Part shown: positions 53,077 through 62,429 of the stretch, in pieces
Numbering within the stretch: the stretch's first letter is position 1
Layout of the letters: every line of letters starts with the position of its first letter
Origin: Rhizobiales bacterium YIM 77505
GTDB lineage: Bacteria > Pseudomonadota > Alphaproteobacteria > Rhizobiales > Beijerinckiaceae
Assembly (NCBI GenBank): GCA_000745135.1
Contig: JQNH01000001.1
Coordinates: 4,077,501-4,141,500 of the forward strand
Reading direction: 5' to 3'
DNA: 64,000 nucleotides
Notes under the pieces: model-generated
The model's database searches: none
The model's input: the letters and a program-made list of their open reading frames with translations, nothing else
What the model was told of the DNA's origin: nothing
Program-made: the position numbers and the translations under genes

Positions 53077-54951
53077 ATGCCCGAGATCCTGTTGAGCGCG
53101 ACGGCGGCGGTCGCGGTGATCACCATGCTGACGGCTGCGTGCATCCTTGTGAAGCTGAGCCGAATCGTCGTCAACGAGCCATTGACCAAGGACTTGATGG
53201 TTCAACTTCTTCGAGTCGAGACCGATCTGATCCGAAGGTCTGGCGATGAGCAGGCAAGAGGCATCCGCCAGGAACTCGGGGAGCATCTCAAGGGCTTTCA
53301 GGACACGACCGTGAAGGCGTTTGGCGTCCTGAGCGAAGGTGTGAACGCGCAGATCCGAGGCTTCGGTGAGCGTCTGGACAGTGGCATCAACAGCATTGAG
53401 CAGCGGATCGCCGGCATCGCGGAAAAACTCGATACCGACATCGCGCAGATGGGTGAGGATGCATCGAGGAACCGCGATGCCCTTCGGCAGCTCATAGAGG
53501 CCAAGTTGGACGCAGCGGCGGCGCAGCAGGCGGACGAGGCCAAGGACCTTCGCGAGGAACTGAACGGTAGTTTTCATCGCCTCGGTGGAAATATCGCATC
53601 CACGCTCAACGATCTCGCACTGAAACAACGGGACCGGCTGGAGGCCACCGCTCATGCATTGCAGTCGTTCAGTGACAAGAGCGAGAGATCACACGATGCT
53701 CTTCGGCAAGCGGTCGAGACGAAGCTCGACATGACAACAACGAAGCAGTCGGAGGAGGCCAAGGCGCTTCGGGAGGAACTCAGTGCGAGCTTCCATCGCT
53801 TGGGCGGACAGCTCGGAGCCACGCTGACGGAGATCAGCCAGCACCAAAAGGACCGGCTCGAAGCCACGACCCAAGCTCTGCATGGTCTTAGCGAGAAGCA
53901 TGAGAAGGCCCAGGAGGCCCTTCGGCAGACCGTTGAAAGCCGATTGGATGCCATTCGCCAGGAGAGCGCCACCAAGCTCGAGGAAATGCGCCAGACAGTG
54001 GACGAGAAGCTCCAATCCACCCTGGAAACGCGCCTCGGGGAGTCGTTCAACCGCGTCGTGGAGCAGCTCAATCGCGTTCACGAAGGCTTGGGCGAGATGA
54101 AGAGCCTCGCCTCGAATGTGGGGGACCTCAAGAACGTCCTGACGAACGTCAAGATCCGCGGCACCTTTGGCGAGGTGCAGCTTGAAATGCTGTTGGAGCA
54201 GTTCCTGACGCGCGACCAGTACGTCAAGGATGCCCGCGTGAAGGAGGGCACGACGGAGCGCGTCGAGTTCGCGATCCGGTTCCCGGGCAAGGGGGACGGC
54301 GCGGAGGTTCTGCTTCCCATCGACGCCAAGTTCCCGCGCGAGACCTACGACCGGCTCATCGAGGCTTCCCAAGGTGGCGACGAGGAGGCCGTAAAGCTCT
54401 ATCGCAAGCAGCTCGAGGCGCAGGTCCGCACGTGCGCCAAGGACATCTGTGCGAAATACATCAACCCGCCAATCACGACGGACTTCGCGATCATGTTTCT
54501 CCCCACAGAGGGGCTCTATGCGGAGGTTCTCAGGCAGGTAGGCGTGTTCGAATGCTTGCAGCGGGACTTCAAGGTCACGCTTGCGGGGCCAACGACCCTA
54601 TCGGCGATCCTGAACGCGTTCCAGATGGGCTTCCGCTCGCTTGCGATCGAAAAGCGGTCCGGCGAGGTCTGGCAGGTGCTCGGAGCCGTCCAGCAGGAGT
54701 TCACCAAGTACAACGCGGTTGTCGACAAGCTCGCTTCTCAACTTCAAACAGCGGCGAATTCGGTCGAGAGCCTTGGACGGCGCACGCGGGCCATGAACCG
54801 GCGCCTGAAAACGGTCGAGAAACTGCCCGAGGGCGTTTCAACGGCCTCGCTGCTCGGATTCGATCCAGAGGAGATCGGATCGGCGAAGGGGGACACGGTC
54901 CTGCCGGAATTGCCGGGGGCTGGAAGCCCGATCGTCGTCCCGCAAGCCTAG
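53077..54951 (+). CDS. rmuC: DNA recombination protein RmuC with duplicated coiled-coil segment
   Basis: A 624-aa protein. An N-terminal membrane helix (AVAVITMLTAACILVKL) is followed by a long coiled coil (residues 45-360) and the RmuC nuclease-like domain (GTFGEVQLEMLLEQFL, PIDAKFPRETYDRL, TTDFAIMFLPTEGLYAEVL). RmuC limits short-inversion recombination in E. coli. The coiled coil contains two 73-residue tandem repeats (134-206 and 207-279; about 39 identical positions) and the start of a third. The ATG at 53077 has GGAGG four bases upstream. Confidence 0.93.
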   Translation: MPEILLSATAAVAVITMLTAACILVKLSRIVVNEPLTKDLMVQLLRVETDLIRRSGDEQARGIRQELGEHLKGFQDTTVKAFGVLSEGVNAQIRGFGERLDSGINSIEQRIAGIAEKLDTDIAQMGEDASRNRDALRQLIEAKLDAAAAQQADEAKDLREELNGSFHRLGGNIASTLNDLALKQRDRLEATAHALQSFSDKSERSHDALRQAVETKLDMTTTKQSEEAKALREELSASFHRLGGQLGATLTEISQHQKDRLEATTQALHGLSEKHEKAQEALRQTVESRLDAIRQESATKLEEMRQTVDEKLQSTLETRLGESFNRVVEQLNRVHEGLGEMKSLASNVGDLKNVLTNVKIRGTFGEVQLEMLLEQFLTRDQYVKDARVKEGTTERVEFAIRFPGKGDGAEVLLPIDAKFPRETYDRLIEASQGGDEEAVKLYRKQLEAQVRTCAKDICAKYINPPITTDFAIMFLPTEGLYAEVLRQVGVFECLQRDFKVTLAGPTTLSAILNAFQMGFRSLAIEKRSGEVWQVLGAVQQEFTKYNAVVDKLASQLQTAANSVESLGRRTRAMNRRLKTVEKLPEGVSTASLLGFDPEEIGSAKGDTVLPELPGAGSPIVVPQA

Positions 54952-55088
54952 CCCCTCGGAGCCACGGGACCGGGTCGACGCCGAGATAGGGATCGTGAGC
55001 CGTCCGCACGGCCTATGACGGGGCCGGGCTTCTCCGGTAGCATATCGGCCGAAGGGGTAGACCTCGCCCGTGGGAAACAATTGAGGCT

Positions 55089-55925
55089 GTGCGTCGCTTC
55101 CTGCTCCTGCCCATGCTCGCCCCGGCGCTGATCGGCGCCGGCGTCCTTGGCGCTGGCAGGCTTCTTGCCGCCGAGGCGGAGATAGCGCCAAGGCGTGGCC
55201 GCGGCGCCGTCCTCTGCGATGGAGCGCGAACGACCAAGACGATCACGGCTGTCAATGAACATGGCGAGATCGAGACAGCCGCGAGCGACCGCCTCAAGCT
55301 TGCTGGCATTCGCCTGCCCGACAGCCTCGCCGCCGGCCGGGAATGGCTCGCCACCCATGTCGGCCAGGCAGCCGAGATCGTCACGTTGAAGCAGGATCAA
55401 GACCGCTGGGGCCGTGTTCCGGCCATCGTCTTTGCTCTTGGCGAGACAGGAGCGGTCGATCTTGCACGCAACCTCGTCGCGGCTGGGCTTGCCCTTGTCG
55501 ATGCGGGCGATGCGGATCGGCTCTGCCAGCCTGAGCTTCTCGCCGTGGAGGCACGGGCACGGAAGGCGGGGCTTGGTCTGTGGCGCGAGGATCGCTATAA
55601 GCCGATCCCCGCGGACGATGTGGAGCGCCTGCGCGCCTTCGTCGGACGCTTCGCTCTGGTGGAAGGCCGCGTGCGCTCGGTCGGAGAGCGCGCACGGCGC
55701 ACCTATCTCAACTTCGGATCCGACTGGAACAGCGACCTGACCATCACCATTCCGCAACCAACTTGGCAGAGCATGCGCGAGCGCGGGGTGACGGCGGCAG
55801 CCTTGCGCGGCCGGCGCGTTCGCGCCCGCGGCATCGTCGAGGAATGGGGCGGTCCATCGATTGCCATCTTTGCGCCTGAGAGCTTGGAAATCCTGGACGG
55901 AACGGAACCGCGCCGAGGGAAATGA
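55089..55925 (+). CDS. Thermonuclease (SNase-like) family protein
   Basis: A 278-aa secreted protein starting with GTG; the signal sequence is MRRFLLLPMLAPALIGAGVLG. An SNase-type OB fold follows (LKLAGIRLPDSLAAGREWLATHVG, RWGRVPAIVF, DLARNLVAAGLALVD, ARKAGLGLWR), then a second small beta-rich domain (FVGRFALVEGRVRSVGERARRTYLNFG). The usual catalytic Arg/Glu pattern is only partly clear, so activity is uncertain. It overlaps the next gene by four bases. Confidence 0.82.
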   Translation: MRRFLLLPMLAPALIGAGVLGAGRLLAAEAEIAPRRGRGAVLCDGARTTKTITAVNEHGEIETAASDRLKLAGIRLPDSLAAGREWLATHVGQAAEIVTLKQDQDRWGRVPAIVFALGETGAVDLARNLVAAGLALVDAGDADRLCQPELLAVEARARKAGLGLWREDRYKPIPADDVERLRAFVGRFALVEGRVRSVGERARRTYLNFGSDWNSDLTITIPQPTWQSMRERGVTAAALRGRRVRARGIVEEWGGPSIAIFAPESLEILDGTEPRRGK

Positions 55926-57394
55926 GCGGGGTGTTGCGAATCATCGGGGCGGGCGCCAAAGCGGCGTTGGCCGCTTCCTTCCTCTGGCTTGCGGCCTGTG
56001 CCGCGGACCAGACCGGTGCGCTCATCGCGCCCGCAACGCCGCTGCCGGTCGAAACGCCGCGGATCGTCGGCGAGGAACGCGGCAGCGAACGGGATCATGT
56101 GCGCCTCGTTGCGGCCTTTGGCGGCGAGTATCGCGCGCCCGAGGTCCAGCGCCTGCTCAACGAGGTGACGGCCCGGCTCGTCGCCGCCACCGAGCGCCCG
56201 AACGAGAGCTACCAGGTCACGATCCTCAACTCGCCCACGGTCAACGCCTTCGCCCTGCCCTCGGGACGGCTCTATGTGACGCGCGGCCTTCTTGCCCTTG
56301 CCAATGACATGTCCGAGATCGCGGCCGTCCTGGCGCATGAGATCGCGCATGTCACGCTTCGGCACGCCCACGCGCGCGCCGAGCTTGCCCTCAACTCGGC
56401 CCTGGTGAGCCGGGTGGTGGCGGATGTCCTGAACGATGCAGTGGCCGGCGCGATGATTCTCGACCAAGCCCGCTTCAAGATCGCCGGCTTCTCGCGGGCG
56501 CAGGAGCTCGAGGCCGATCAGGCAGGCGTGAGGACCCTGGCCCGGGCCGGCTATGATCCCTATGCGGCGGTGCGCTTCCTCAACTCCCTTGCCCGTTCAG
56601 GCGCCCTCTCGGTCAGCGCCGCAGACGCCCAGAAGACCTCGGCCGACATGTTGGCGAGCCATCCGAGCACGCCGGACAGGATCGCGCTGGCGCTGCAGGC
56701 GGCGCGACGCATTGCGGCTCCCGGCCTGGGGCGCGACGATCGGGAAGCCTATCTGTCCGCCATTGACGGCATCGCCTATGGCGACAACCCTGGAGACGGC
56801 ATCGTCCGGGGCCGCCGCTTCGTGCATCCGCGCCTCGGCATAGCCTTCGAGGCCCCGGAGGGAATCGCCCTCGAGAACACCTCGAAGGCTGTGATCGGCG
56901 CATCGGCCGATGGCTCGCGGCGTCTTCTGTTCGACGCCATCGACGTTTCCGACGGACAAACCCTCGAAGGCGTGCTCCTGTCGAGCTGGAGGGACGCCGT
57001 CGCTCCCGAGAGCGTGCGCCCGCTTATCGTGAATGGCCGCCGGGCGGTGGTCGCGTCGGCACAGGGCCAGAGCTGGCGTTTCCAGCTTGGGGCGGTGCAG
57101 GTGGGGGACACGGTCTACCGGCTCGTGCTGGCAAGCAGGGGCGAGCGCGACGATCTTGAGAGCGCCTTCCGGACCACCCTGGAGAGCGTGCGCCAGCTTG
57201 CACCGGAGGAGGCGCGGATCGTGAAGCCGCTGCGCATTCAGGTGGTGACCGCCGCGCCTGGGGACACCGTCGAGGTGTTGGCGGCGCGGATGGTGGTGGC
57301 CAACCGTGCTGTCGACCGTTTCCTGGTCCTGAACGGCCTTGAGCGCCATGACCGCCTCGATCCGGGGCGGCGCTACAAGCTCATCGTCGAGTAG
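55922..57394 (+). CDS. M48-family metalloprotease lipoprotein
   Basis: A 490-aa envelope protease. The lipobox FLWLAAC puts the acylated Cys at 26. The zinc site is HEIAH (H139, E140, H143) with a third ligand Glu around 195 in QELEADQAG. The C-terminal half contains an unassigned domain and a LysM-like end (TVEVLAARMVVANRAVDRFLVLNG). It is a relative of BepA/YfgC and YggG, which handle outer-membrane protein quality control. Overlap with the upstream gene suggests a two-gene unit. Confidence 0.9.
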   Translation: MSGVLRIIGAGAKAALAASFLWLAACAADQTGALIAPATPLPVETPRIVGEERGSERDHVRLVAAFGGEYRAPEVQRLLNEVTARLVAATERPNESYQVTILNSPTVNAFALPSGRLYVTRGLLALANDMSEIAAVLAHEIAHVTLRHAHARAELALNSALVSRVVADVLNDAVAGAMILDQARFKIAGFSRAQELEADQAGVRTLARAGYDPYAAVRFLNSLARSGALSVSAADAQKTSADMLASHPSTPDRIALALQAARRIAAPGLGRDDREAYLSAIDGIAYGDNPGDGIVRGRRFVHPRLGIAFEAPEGIALENTSKAVIGASADGSRRLLFDAIDVSDGQTLEGVLLSSWRDAVAPESVRPLIVNGRRAVVASAQGQSWRFQLGAVQVGDTVYRLVLASRGERDDLESAFRTTLESVRQLAPEEARIVKPLRIQVVTAAPGDTVEVLAARMVVANRAVDRFLVLNGLERHDRLDPGRRYKLIVE

Positions 57395-57424
57395 AGCGAG
57401 GGACACCAAGCCCTCTTCGAGCGG

Positions 57425-57448
57425 AAAGCCCGGCCGAAGCCGGGCTTT
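57425..57448. terminator. Bidirectional intrinsic terminator
   Basis: A perfect 10-bp stem AAAGCCCGGC-CGAA-GCCGGGCTTT sits between the convergent protease and carD genes. The terminal A and T triplets allow termination in both directions. Confidence 0.85.
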
Positions 57449-57478
57449 GTGATCATTCGAGAAAGGCCAAGGCGGCTT

Positions 57479-58054
57479 TTATGCCGCTTCCTCCTGGAGC
57501 TCGTCGACTTCGGCTGGCTCCGCCGTCTTGGCGCGGCGCGGCGACTTGGCAAGGCTCTGCTCGACGAGCTTGAGGGCTTCCGTCTCGGTGATCTTGTTCA
57601 CGGTCGAGATCTCGCGCACGACCCGGTCGAGCGCCGCCTCGTAGAGCTGACGCTCGCTGTAGGACTGCTCCGGCTGAGCTTCGGACCGGTACAAGTCACG
57701 CACGACCTCTGCTGCGGCGATGAGGTCGCCAGAATTGATCTTGGCCTCGTATTCCTGTGCCCGACGGGACCACATGGTGCGCTTGATGCGGGCGCGGCCG
57801 GTCAAGACTTCAAGGGCTTTCTGGATCTGGGCGGGCTCTGCGAGCTTGCGCATGCCGACGCTGGCAGCCTTCGCGGTGGGGACGCGCAGCACCATCTTGT
57901 CCTTTTCGAAGGACACCACGAACAGCTCGAGCTTGAAGCCGGCGATCTCCTGTTCCTCGATGGCCATGATCCGTCCGACGCCATGCGCCGGATACACGAT
58001 GGCCTCTCCGGTCTTGAAACCCTGGCGCTGAGCTGTCTTCTTGGCAGTCGTCAT
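57479..58054 (-). CDS. carD: CarD-family transcriptional regulator
   Basis: A 191-aa RNA-polymerase-binding regulator. The N-terminal RID domain is FKTGEAIVYPAHGVGRIMAIEEQEIAG; the C-terminal helical domain (KRTMWSRRAQEYEAKINSGD, AAEVVRDLYR) contains the Trp that contacts promoter DNA in CarD proteins. The length matches rhizobial CarD/CdnL relatives. AGGAGG is found about ten bases upstream of the ATG. Confidence 0.95.
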   Translation of the reverse strand: MTTAKKTAQRQGFKTGEAIVYPAHGVGRIMAIEEQEIAGFKLELFVVSFEKDKMVLRVPTAKAASVGMRKLAEPAQIQKALEVLTGRARIKRTMWSRRAQEYEAKINSGDLIAAAEVVRDLYRSEAQPEQSYSERQLYEAALDRVVREISTVNKITETEALKLVEQSLAKSPRRAKTAEPAEVDELQEEAA

Positions 58055-58374
58055 TCGCGAAAGGCCTCCTGGTTGGCGCCCTGACTGTCCGGACGCATCG
58101 ACATCTCCCGGTCAGGGACCCGGGAAGACAAACTCTGCCGGCGACGGACCTAGCTGTTGTCCGCCCCCGTTCCCTGTGTTAGCCGATGGCAATAAACGCC
58201 CATCCCTTCCACCGACCTGGACAACCAGAGCTATCCCTGTCGGCGACCGTGCACAATCAAGCCATAGATGAAGCCGCTCACTGCGGGGTTGGATGCACGC
58301 CGGGCGCACGCGACGGCGAGATGGACCCTACCATAGGAGGGCCCGAAAATCAAAGGTTTTCGGGCAGGATAGCT
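58055..58374. other. 320-base junction region before the imuB remnant
   Basis: No supported gene. It contains the carD promoter region (minus) and, at 58341-58365, a hairpin with arms GCCCGAAAA and TTTTCGGGC. ImuB homology begins immediately after this hairpin, so the region probably includes the deletion breakpoint that removed imuA and most of imuB. Confidence 0.45.
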
Positions 58375-58971
58375 ATGCAACCGCCTGAGCGGCCAGGCTT
58401 CCCGGACCAGCGCTTCGACCCCGGCTTTGGTTTCGAGGCCGTCCGCCTTGGCGTCACCGCCGCCGATCCCCTCGTGCCGCGGCAGACGGGTTTCACCCTT
58501 TCCGCTGCAGCGACACGGGAGCAGCAGGCCCGGCTGACGGATGCGCTCCGTCAGCGGCTCGGTTCCGGCAGCGTGCGGCGGCTGCGGCCGGTCGAAAGCC
58601 ACATCCCGGAGCAGGCCGTCCTGTCGGATACGGTGGACGACGCCCCATCGGCTTGGCCGCCGTCCCGGGACCTGCCACTGCGCCCTCCTCTCCTTCTTCC
58701 GAAGGCCGAGCCGGCGGAGGACGTGGTCGCCGTCGTGCCTGACGGTCCGCCCCAGCGTTTCCGCTGGCGCAAGAGCCTCCATTGGGTGTCTCACACACAG
58801 GGGCCGGAGCGCATCGCCGCCGAATGGTGGCGGGAGCGCCAGCCCAAGCCGACCCGCGACTATTACATTGTAGAGGACGAGGCGGGACGTCGCTTCTGGC
58901 TCTTCCGCGAAGGCCTCTACGGGCGCGAGGCGTCCCATCCCCGCTGGGCCGTGCACGGCTTCTTCCCATGA
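58375..58971 (+). pseudogene. imuB: Truncated imuB (C-terminal fragment of Y-family polymerase-like protein)
   Basis: About 198 codons match only the C-terminal part of ImuB: PPERPGFPDQRFDPGFGFEAVRLGV, the Arg/Pro-rich middle, and the ending RRFWLFREGLYGREASHPRWAVHGFFP. The polymerase-like N-terminal domain of about 300 residues and the usual upstream imuA gene are absent. The fragment has an ATG with AGGA five bases upstream, so it could still be translated. It precedes intact dnaE2. Confidence 0.75.
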
Positions 58972-59050
58972 GGGCCTTCGCCCATCCCGCTCGGCCTTTC
59001 GGCCGAGGCGACCCTCCCGCTAGGGAAGGGAAGAGCGCGGAGTGAAACGG

Positions 59051-62000
59051 ATGACGGCTTACGCGGAGCTTGCCGTCACCACCAACTTCTCATTTCTGCG
59101 GGGCGCCTCGCATCCGCAGGAATATGTGGCGCGCGCTGCCGAACTCGGACTGCATGCCATCGGCATTGCCGACCACAACACCATGGCCGGCGTGGTGCGG
59201 GCCTATAGGGAGTGGAAGGAGCATCGAGAGAAGCTGAAGCTCCTCGTCGGTACGCGTCTCGTGACGAGTGACGGCTTCGAGACGATCGCCTATCCGATCG
59301 ACCGGGCCGCCTATGGCCGGCTCTGCAAGCTGTTAAGCCAGGGCAAGCTCCGCGCCGACAAGAAGGGCCAATGCAAGATCGGCTTCGACGACATCCTCGA
59401 GGCGAGCATCGGCCAGATCCTCATCTCCCTGCCGCCGGCCCGGTTGACGCAATCCTTCGCCGATCGGCTGACAAGGCTTGCTGAAGCCGCGCCCGGGCGG
59501 GCCTATCTCGGCGCAATTTATGGCTATCGCGCCGACGAGCCGCGCCGCCTCGGCCGCCTGGCGGAGCTCGGCGACCTCATCGACGTTCCGCTCGTGGCGG
59601 TGAACGACGCCCTCTACCACGTCCCGCAGCGGCGGCCGCTGCAGGACATCCTCACCTGCATTCGCGAGAAATGCACCATCGCCGAGGCGGGCTTCCACCT
59701 GGAGCGGCATGCAGAGCGGCACCTGAAGAATGCGGAGGAGATGGCGCGCCTCTTCGCGGCTTATCCGGACGCCATCGCCCGCACGGTCGAGATCGCAGAG
59801 GCGTGCCATTTCTCTCTCGAGGAGCTGAGCTACGTATACCCGGAAGAGCCTGTCCCGCCGGGGCGCACCCCGCAGCAATACTTGGAGGAGCTGACCTGGG
59901 ACCGCGCCCGTTGGCGCTACGGGGAAGAGATCCCGGCCAATGTCCAAACGCTCCTACGCGATGAACTCGCCCTTATCGCTCACAAGAACTACGCGCAATA
60001 TTTCCTGACCGTCTACGACGTCGTCCGCTTCGCGGAGAAAAAGGGCATCCTCTGCCAGGGCCGCGGCTCTGCGGCGAATAGCGCCGTCTGCTACTGCCTC
60101 GGCATCACGGCCATCGACCCGAACACGAGCAGCACCCTCTCCGCCCGCTTCCTTTCCATGGAACGCGACGAGCCGCCTGACATCGACGTCGATTTCGAGC
60201 ATGAGCGGCGCGAGGAGGTCATCCAATATCTCTACGAGCGTTATGGCCGCGACCGTGCCGCCATCTGCGCCACGGTCATCCACTATCGCCCGCGCATGGC
60301 GATCCGCGAGGTCGGCAAGGCCCTGGGGCTGACGCCCGATATCACGGCGGCGCTTTCCGACACGGTGTGGGGAAGCTGGGGGGACGGCATCCCCGATGAC
60401 CACATCCGCCAGGCAGGACTCGATCCCGCAAACCCCCTGATCCGCCAAGCCGTCGATCTCGCGAGCGAACTCATCGGCTTTCCTCGCCACCTCTCGCAGC
60501 ATGTGGGCGGCTTCGTGCTCAGCCAGCCGCCGATCGAAGAGACAGTGCCGGTCGGCCCCGCCGCCATGGAGGGCCGCACCTTCATCGAATGGGACAAGGA
60601 CGACATCGATGCCATCGGCCTGATGAAGGTCGACGTGCTCGCGCTGGGCATGCTGAGCTGCATCCGGCGGTGCTTTGACCTCCTGAACCACCATTATCAG
60701 GCCCATTTCCGCACCATCGCCGATCTCCCGCAGGATCGCCCCGAAGTCTACGAGATGCTCGAGCGCGCCGACTCGATCGGCGTCTTCCAGGTCGAGAGCC
60801 GGGCGCAGATGTCGATGCTTCCGCGCCTCAAGCCCAAGACCTTCTACGATCTCGTGATCGAGGTCGCGATCGTCCGCCCCGGCCCGATCCAGGGCGACAT
60901 GGTCCATCCCTACCTCCGCCGGAGAGACCAGATCGAGAAGGTCGAGTATCCTCCGAGGCTGGAACGGGTGCTCGGAAGAACGCTCGGCGTGCCGCTCTTT
61001 CAGGAGCAGGCGATGCAGATTGCCATCGTCGGGGCGGGCTTCTCCGATGGGGAGGCCGACCGGCTGCGCCGCGCCATGGCGACCTTCCGGCATACCGGCA
61101 CCATCCACACCTTCCGGGAGAAGTTCATCGCAGGCATGCGGGCGAACGGCTACGAGGCCGATTTCGCCACCCGTTGCTTCAACCAGATCGAGGGTTTTGG
61201 CGAATACGGCTTTCCCGAGAGCCACGCGGCGAGCTTTGCGCTCCTCGTCTACGCCTCCGCCTGGATCAAGCGCTTCCACCCAGATGTTTTCTGCGCGGCC
61301 ATCCTCAATAGCCAGCCTATGGGCTTCTACCACCCGGCCCAGCTCGTCCGCGATGCCCGCGAGCACGGCGTCGAGGTGCGCGCGCCGGATGTCAACCACA
61401 GCGACTGGGACTGCACCTTGGAGCCGGCTTCCGAGCCGTCCGGTGCCGTCCGCTTCGCGGTGCGCCTTGGTTTCCGCCTGATCAACGGCCTGAAGAAGGA
61501 AGAGATCGCGACGCTGATGGCCGGACGCCAGCGGGGCAACGGCTTTCATAGCATCGAGCAGCTTGGATCGATCGAGGGCCTTTCGCGCCACACCCTCGAG
61601 CGCCTCGCCGAGGCCGACGCCTTCCGCTCCCTCGGTCTCGACCGGCGCATGGCATTATGGGCCGTACGAGGCCTCGACCCGCGGCAGCTCAAGCGCGATG
61701 GAACCGAGAAGGAGCCGGGCGCCCCGCTCCTGGTGTCGCATCTCGGCGACGGCATCTTCCCGGAGGAGCCGGTCGCGTTGCCCGAGATGCCGCTGCCCGA
61801 GCATGTGGCCGAGGACTACATGACCATGGGGCTCTCCCTGAAGGAGCATCCCTGCACCTTCTTCCGCCCGCTCCTGCGCCGCCTCGGCGCCCTCACTTGC
61901 GAGGAGCATCGCAGGGAATCGATCCCCCAGAACGCTCAGATCATCGTCGCCGGGCTGGTGCTGACGCGCCAGCGGCCGGGAACCGCGAAGGGGGTCGTGT

Positions 62001-62275
62001 TCGCGACCCTGGAGGACGAGACCGGCATCGCCAACCTCATCATCTGGCGCAAGGTGTTCGAAGCGAACCGGCGCGCCGCCATGAGCTCCCGCTTCCTCGC
62101 CGTACGCGGGCGGCTGCAGCGCCAAGGTCTCGTGGTCCACGTGGTGGCCGAGAGCCTGCTCGACCTAACGCCCGAGCTCCGCCGCCTGCGCGACGGCTTC
62201 CGCACGCCGCCGCCTACATCGGACGTCCATGCGGGCTGGGATTCGCGCGTGTTCCGCAGCCGCGACTTCCATTGA
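59051..62275 (+). CDS. dnaE2: Error-prone DNA polymerase DnaE2
   Basis: A 1074-aa C-family polymerase used in SOS mutagenesis with ImuA and ImuB. An N-terminal PHP domain (YAELAVTTNFSFLRGASHPQEY, AIGIADHNTMAG) is followed by the catalytic region (CQGRGSAANSAVCYCLGIT, PPDIDVDFEHERREEVIQYLYE with the active-site Asp residues), and a C-terminal OB domain. It lacks the long tau-binding C-terminus of DnaE1. A GTG at 59042 is an alternative start. Intact, although its partner imuB is truncated. Confidence 0.94.
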   Translation: MTAYAELAVTTNFSFLRGASHPQEYVARAAELGLHAIGIADHNTMAGVVRAYREWKEHREKLKLLVGTRLVTSDGFETIAYPIDRAAYGRLCKLLSQGKLRADKKGQCKIGFDDILEASIGQILISLPPARLTQSFADRLTRLAEAAPGRAYLGAIYGYRADEPRRLGRLAELGDLIDVPLVAVNDALYHVPQRRPLQDILTCIREKCTIAEAGFHLERHAERHLKNAEEMARLFAAYPDAIARTVEIAEACHFSLEELSYVYPEEPVPPGRTPQQYLEELTWDRARWRYGEEIPANVQTLLRDELALIAHKNYAQYFLTVYDVVRFAEKKGILCQGRGSAANSAVCYCLGITAIDPNTSSTLSARFLSMERDEPPDIDVDFEHERREEVIQYLYERYGRDRAAICATVIHYRPRMAIREVGKALGLTPDITAALSDTVWGSWGDGIPDDHIRQAGLDPANPLIRQAVDLASELIGFPRHLSQHVGGFVLSQPPIEETVPVGPAAMEGRTFIEWDKDDIDAIGLMKVDVLALGMLSCIRRCFDLLNHHYQAHFRTIADLPQDRPEVYEMLERADSIGVFQVESRAQMSMLPRLKPKTFYDLVIEVAIVRPGPIQGDMVHPYLRRRDQIEKVEYPPRLERVLGRTLGVPLFQEQAMQIAIVGAGFSDGEADRLRRAMATFRHTGTIHTFREKFIAGMRANGYEADFATRCFNQIEGFGEYGFPESHAASFALLVYASAWIKRFHPDVFCAAILNSQPMGFYHPAQLVRDAREHGVEVRAPDVNHSDWDCTLEPASEPSGAVRFAVRLGFRLINGLKKEEIATLMAGRQRGNGFHSIEQLGSIEGLSRHTLERLAEADAFRSLGLDRRMALWAVRGLDPRQLKRDGTEKEPGAPLLVSHLGDGIFPEEPVALPEMPLPEHVAEDYMTMGLSLKEHPCTFFRPLLRRLGALTCEEHRRESIPQNAQIIVAGLVLTRQRPGTAKGVVFATLEDETGIANLIIWRKVFEANRRAAMSSRFLAVRGRLQRQGLVVHVVAESLLDLTPELRRLRDGFRTPPPTSDVHAGWDSRVFRSRDFH

Positions 62276-62429
62276 CGTCGACGCGCCCCTGCCAGGGGAG
62301 GGATGGGGCAACGACGGGCCGCCGCCCCTTCTCACGCCCGGCAGACGGGCGTTCTCTCTTGCCCCTCATGGCCAAGAGCCCTACCTCCCCCTTCTGGCAT
62401 ATGTTGAAACCCGCCCGGAGCGCCCGAGC
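62276..62429. other. 154-base gap before the PfkB kinase
   Basis: Contains small palindromes (CCCCTG-CCAGGGG-like at 62285-62297 and GCCCG-GCAGA-CGGGC at 62337-62351) with no T-tract and no gene. Confidence 0.4.

Noticed and set aside
58055-58200. SOS (LexA) box upstream of imuB/dnaE2
   Set aside because: No GTTC-N7-GTTC or GAAC-N7-GAAC with correct spacing could be found in the gap; near matches had wrong spacing.
58341-58365. Hairpin as a carD or imuB terminator
   Set aside because: The A/T runs are inside the stem arms and no T-tract follows; it is better treated as a breakpoint-associated palindrome.
59954-61591. 545-codon minus-strand frame opposite dnaE2
   Set aside because: Shadow of the conserved polymerase frame; no start signal or family motif.
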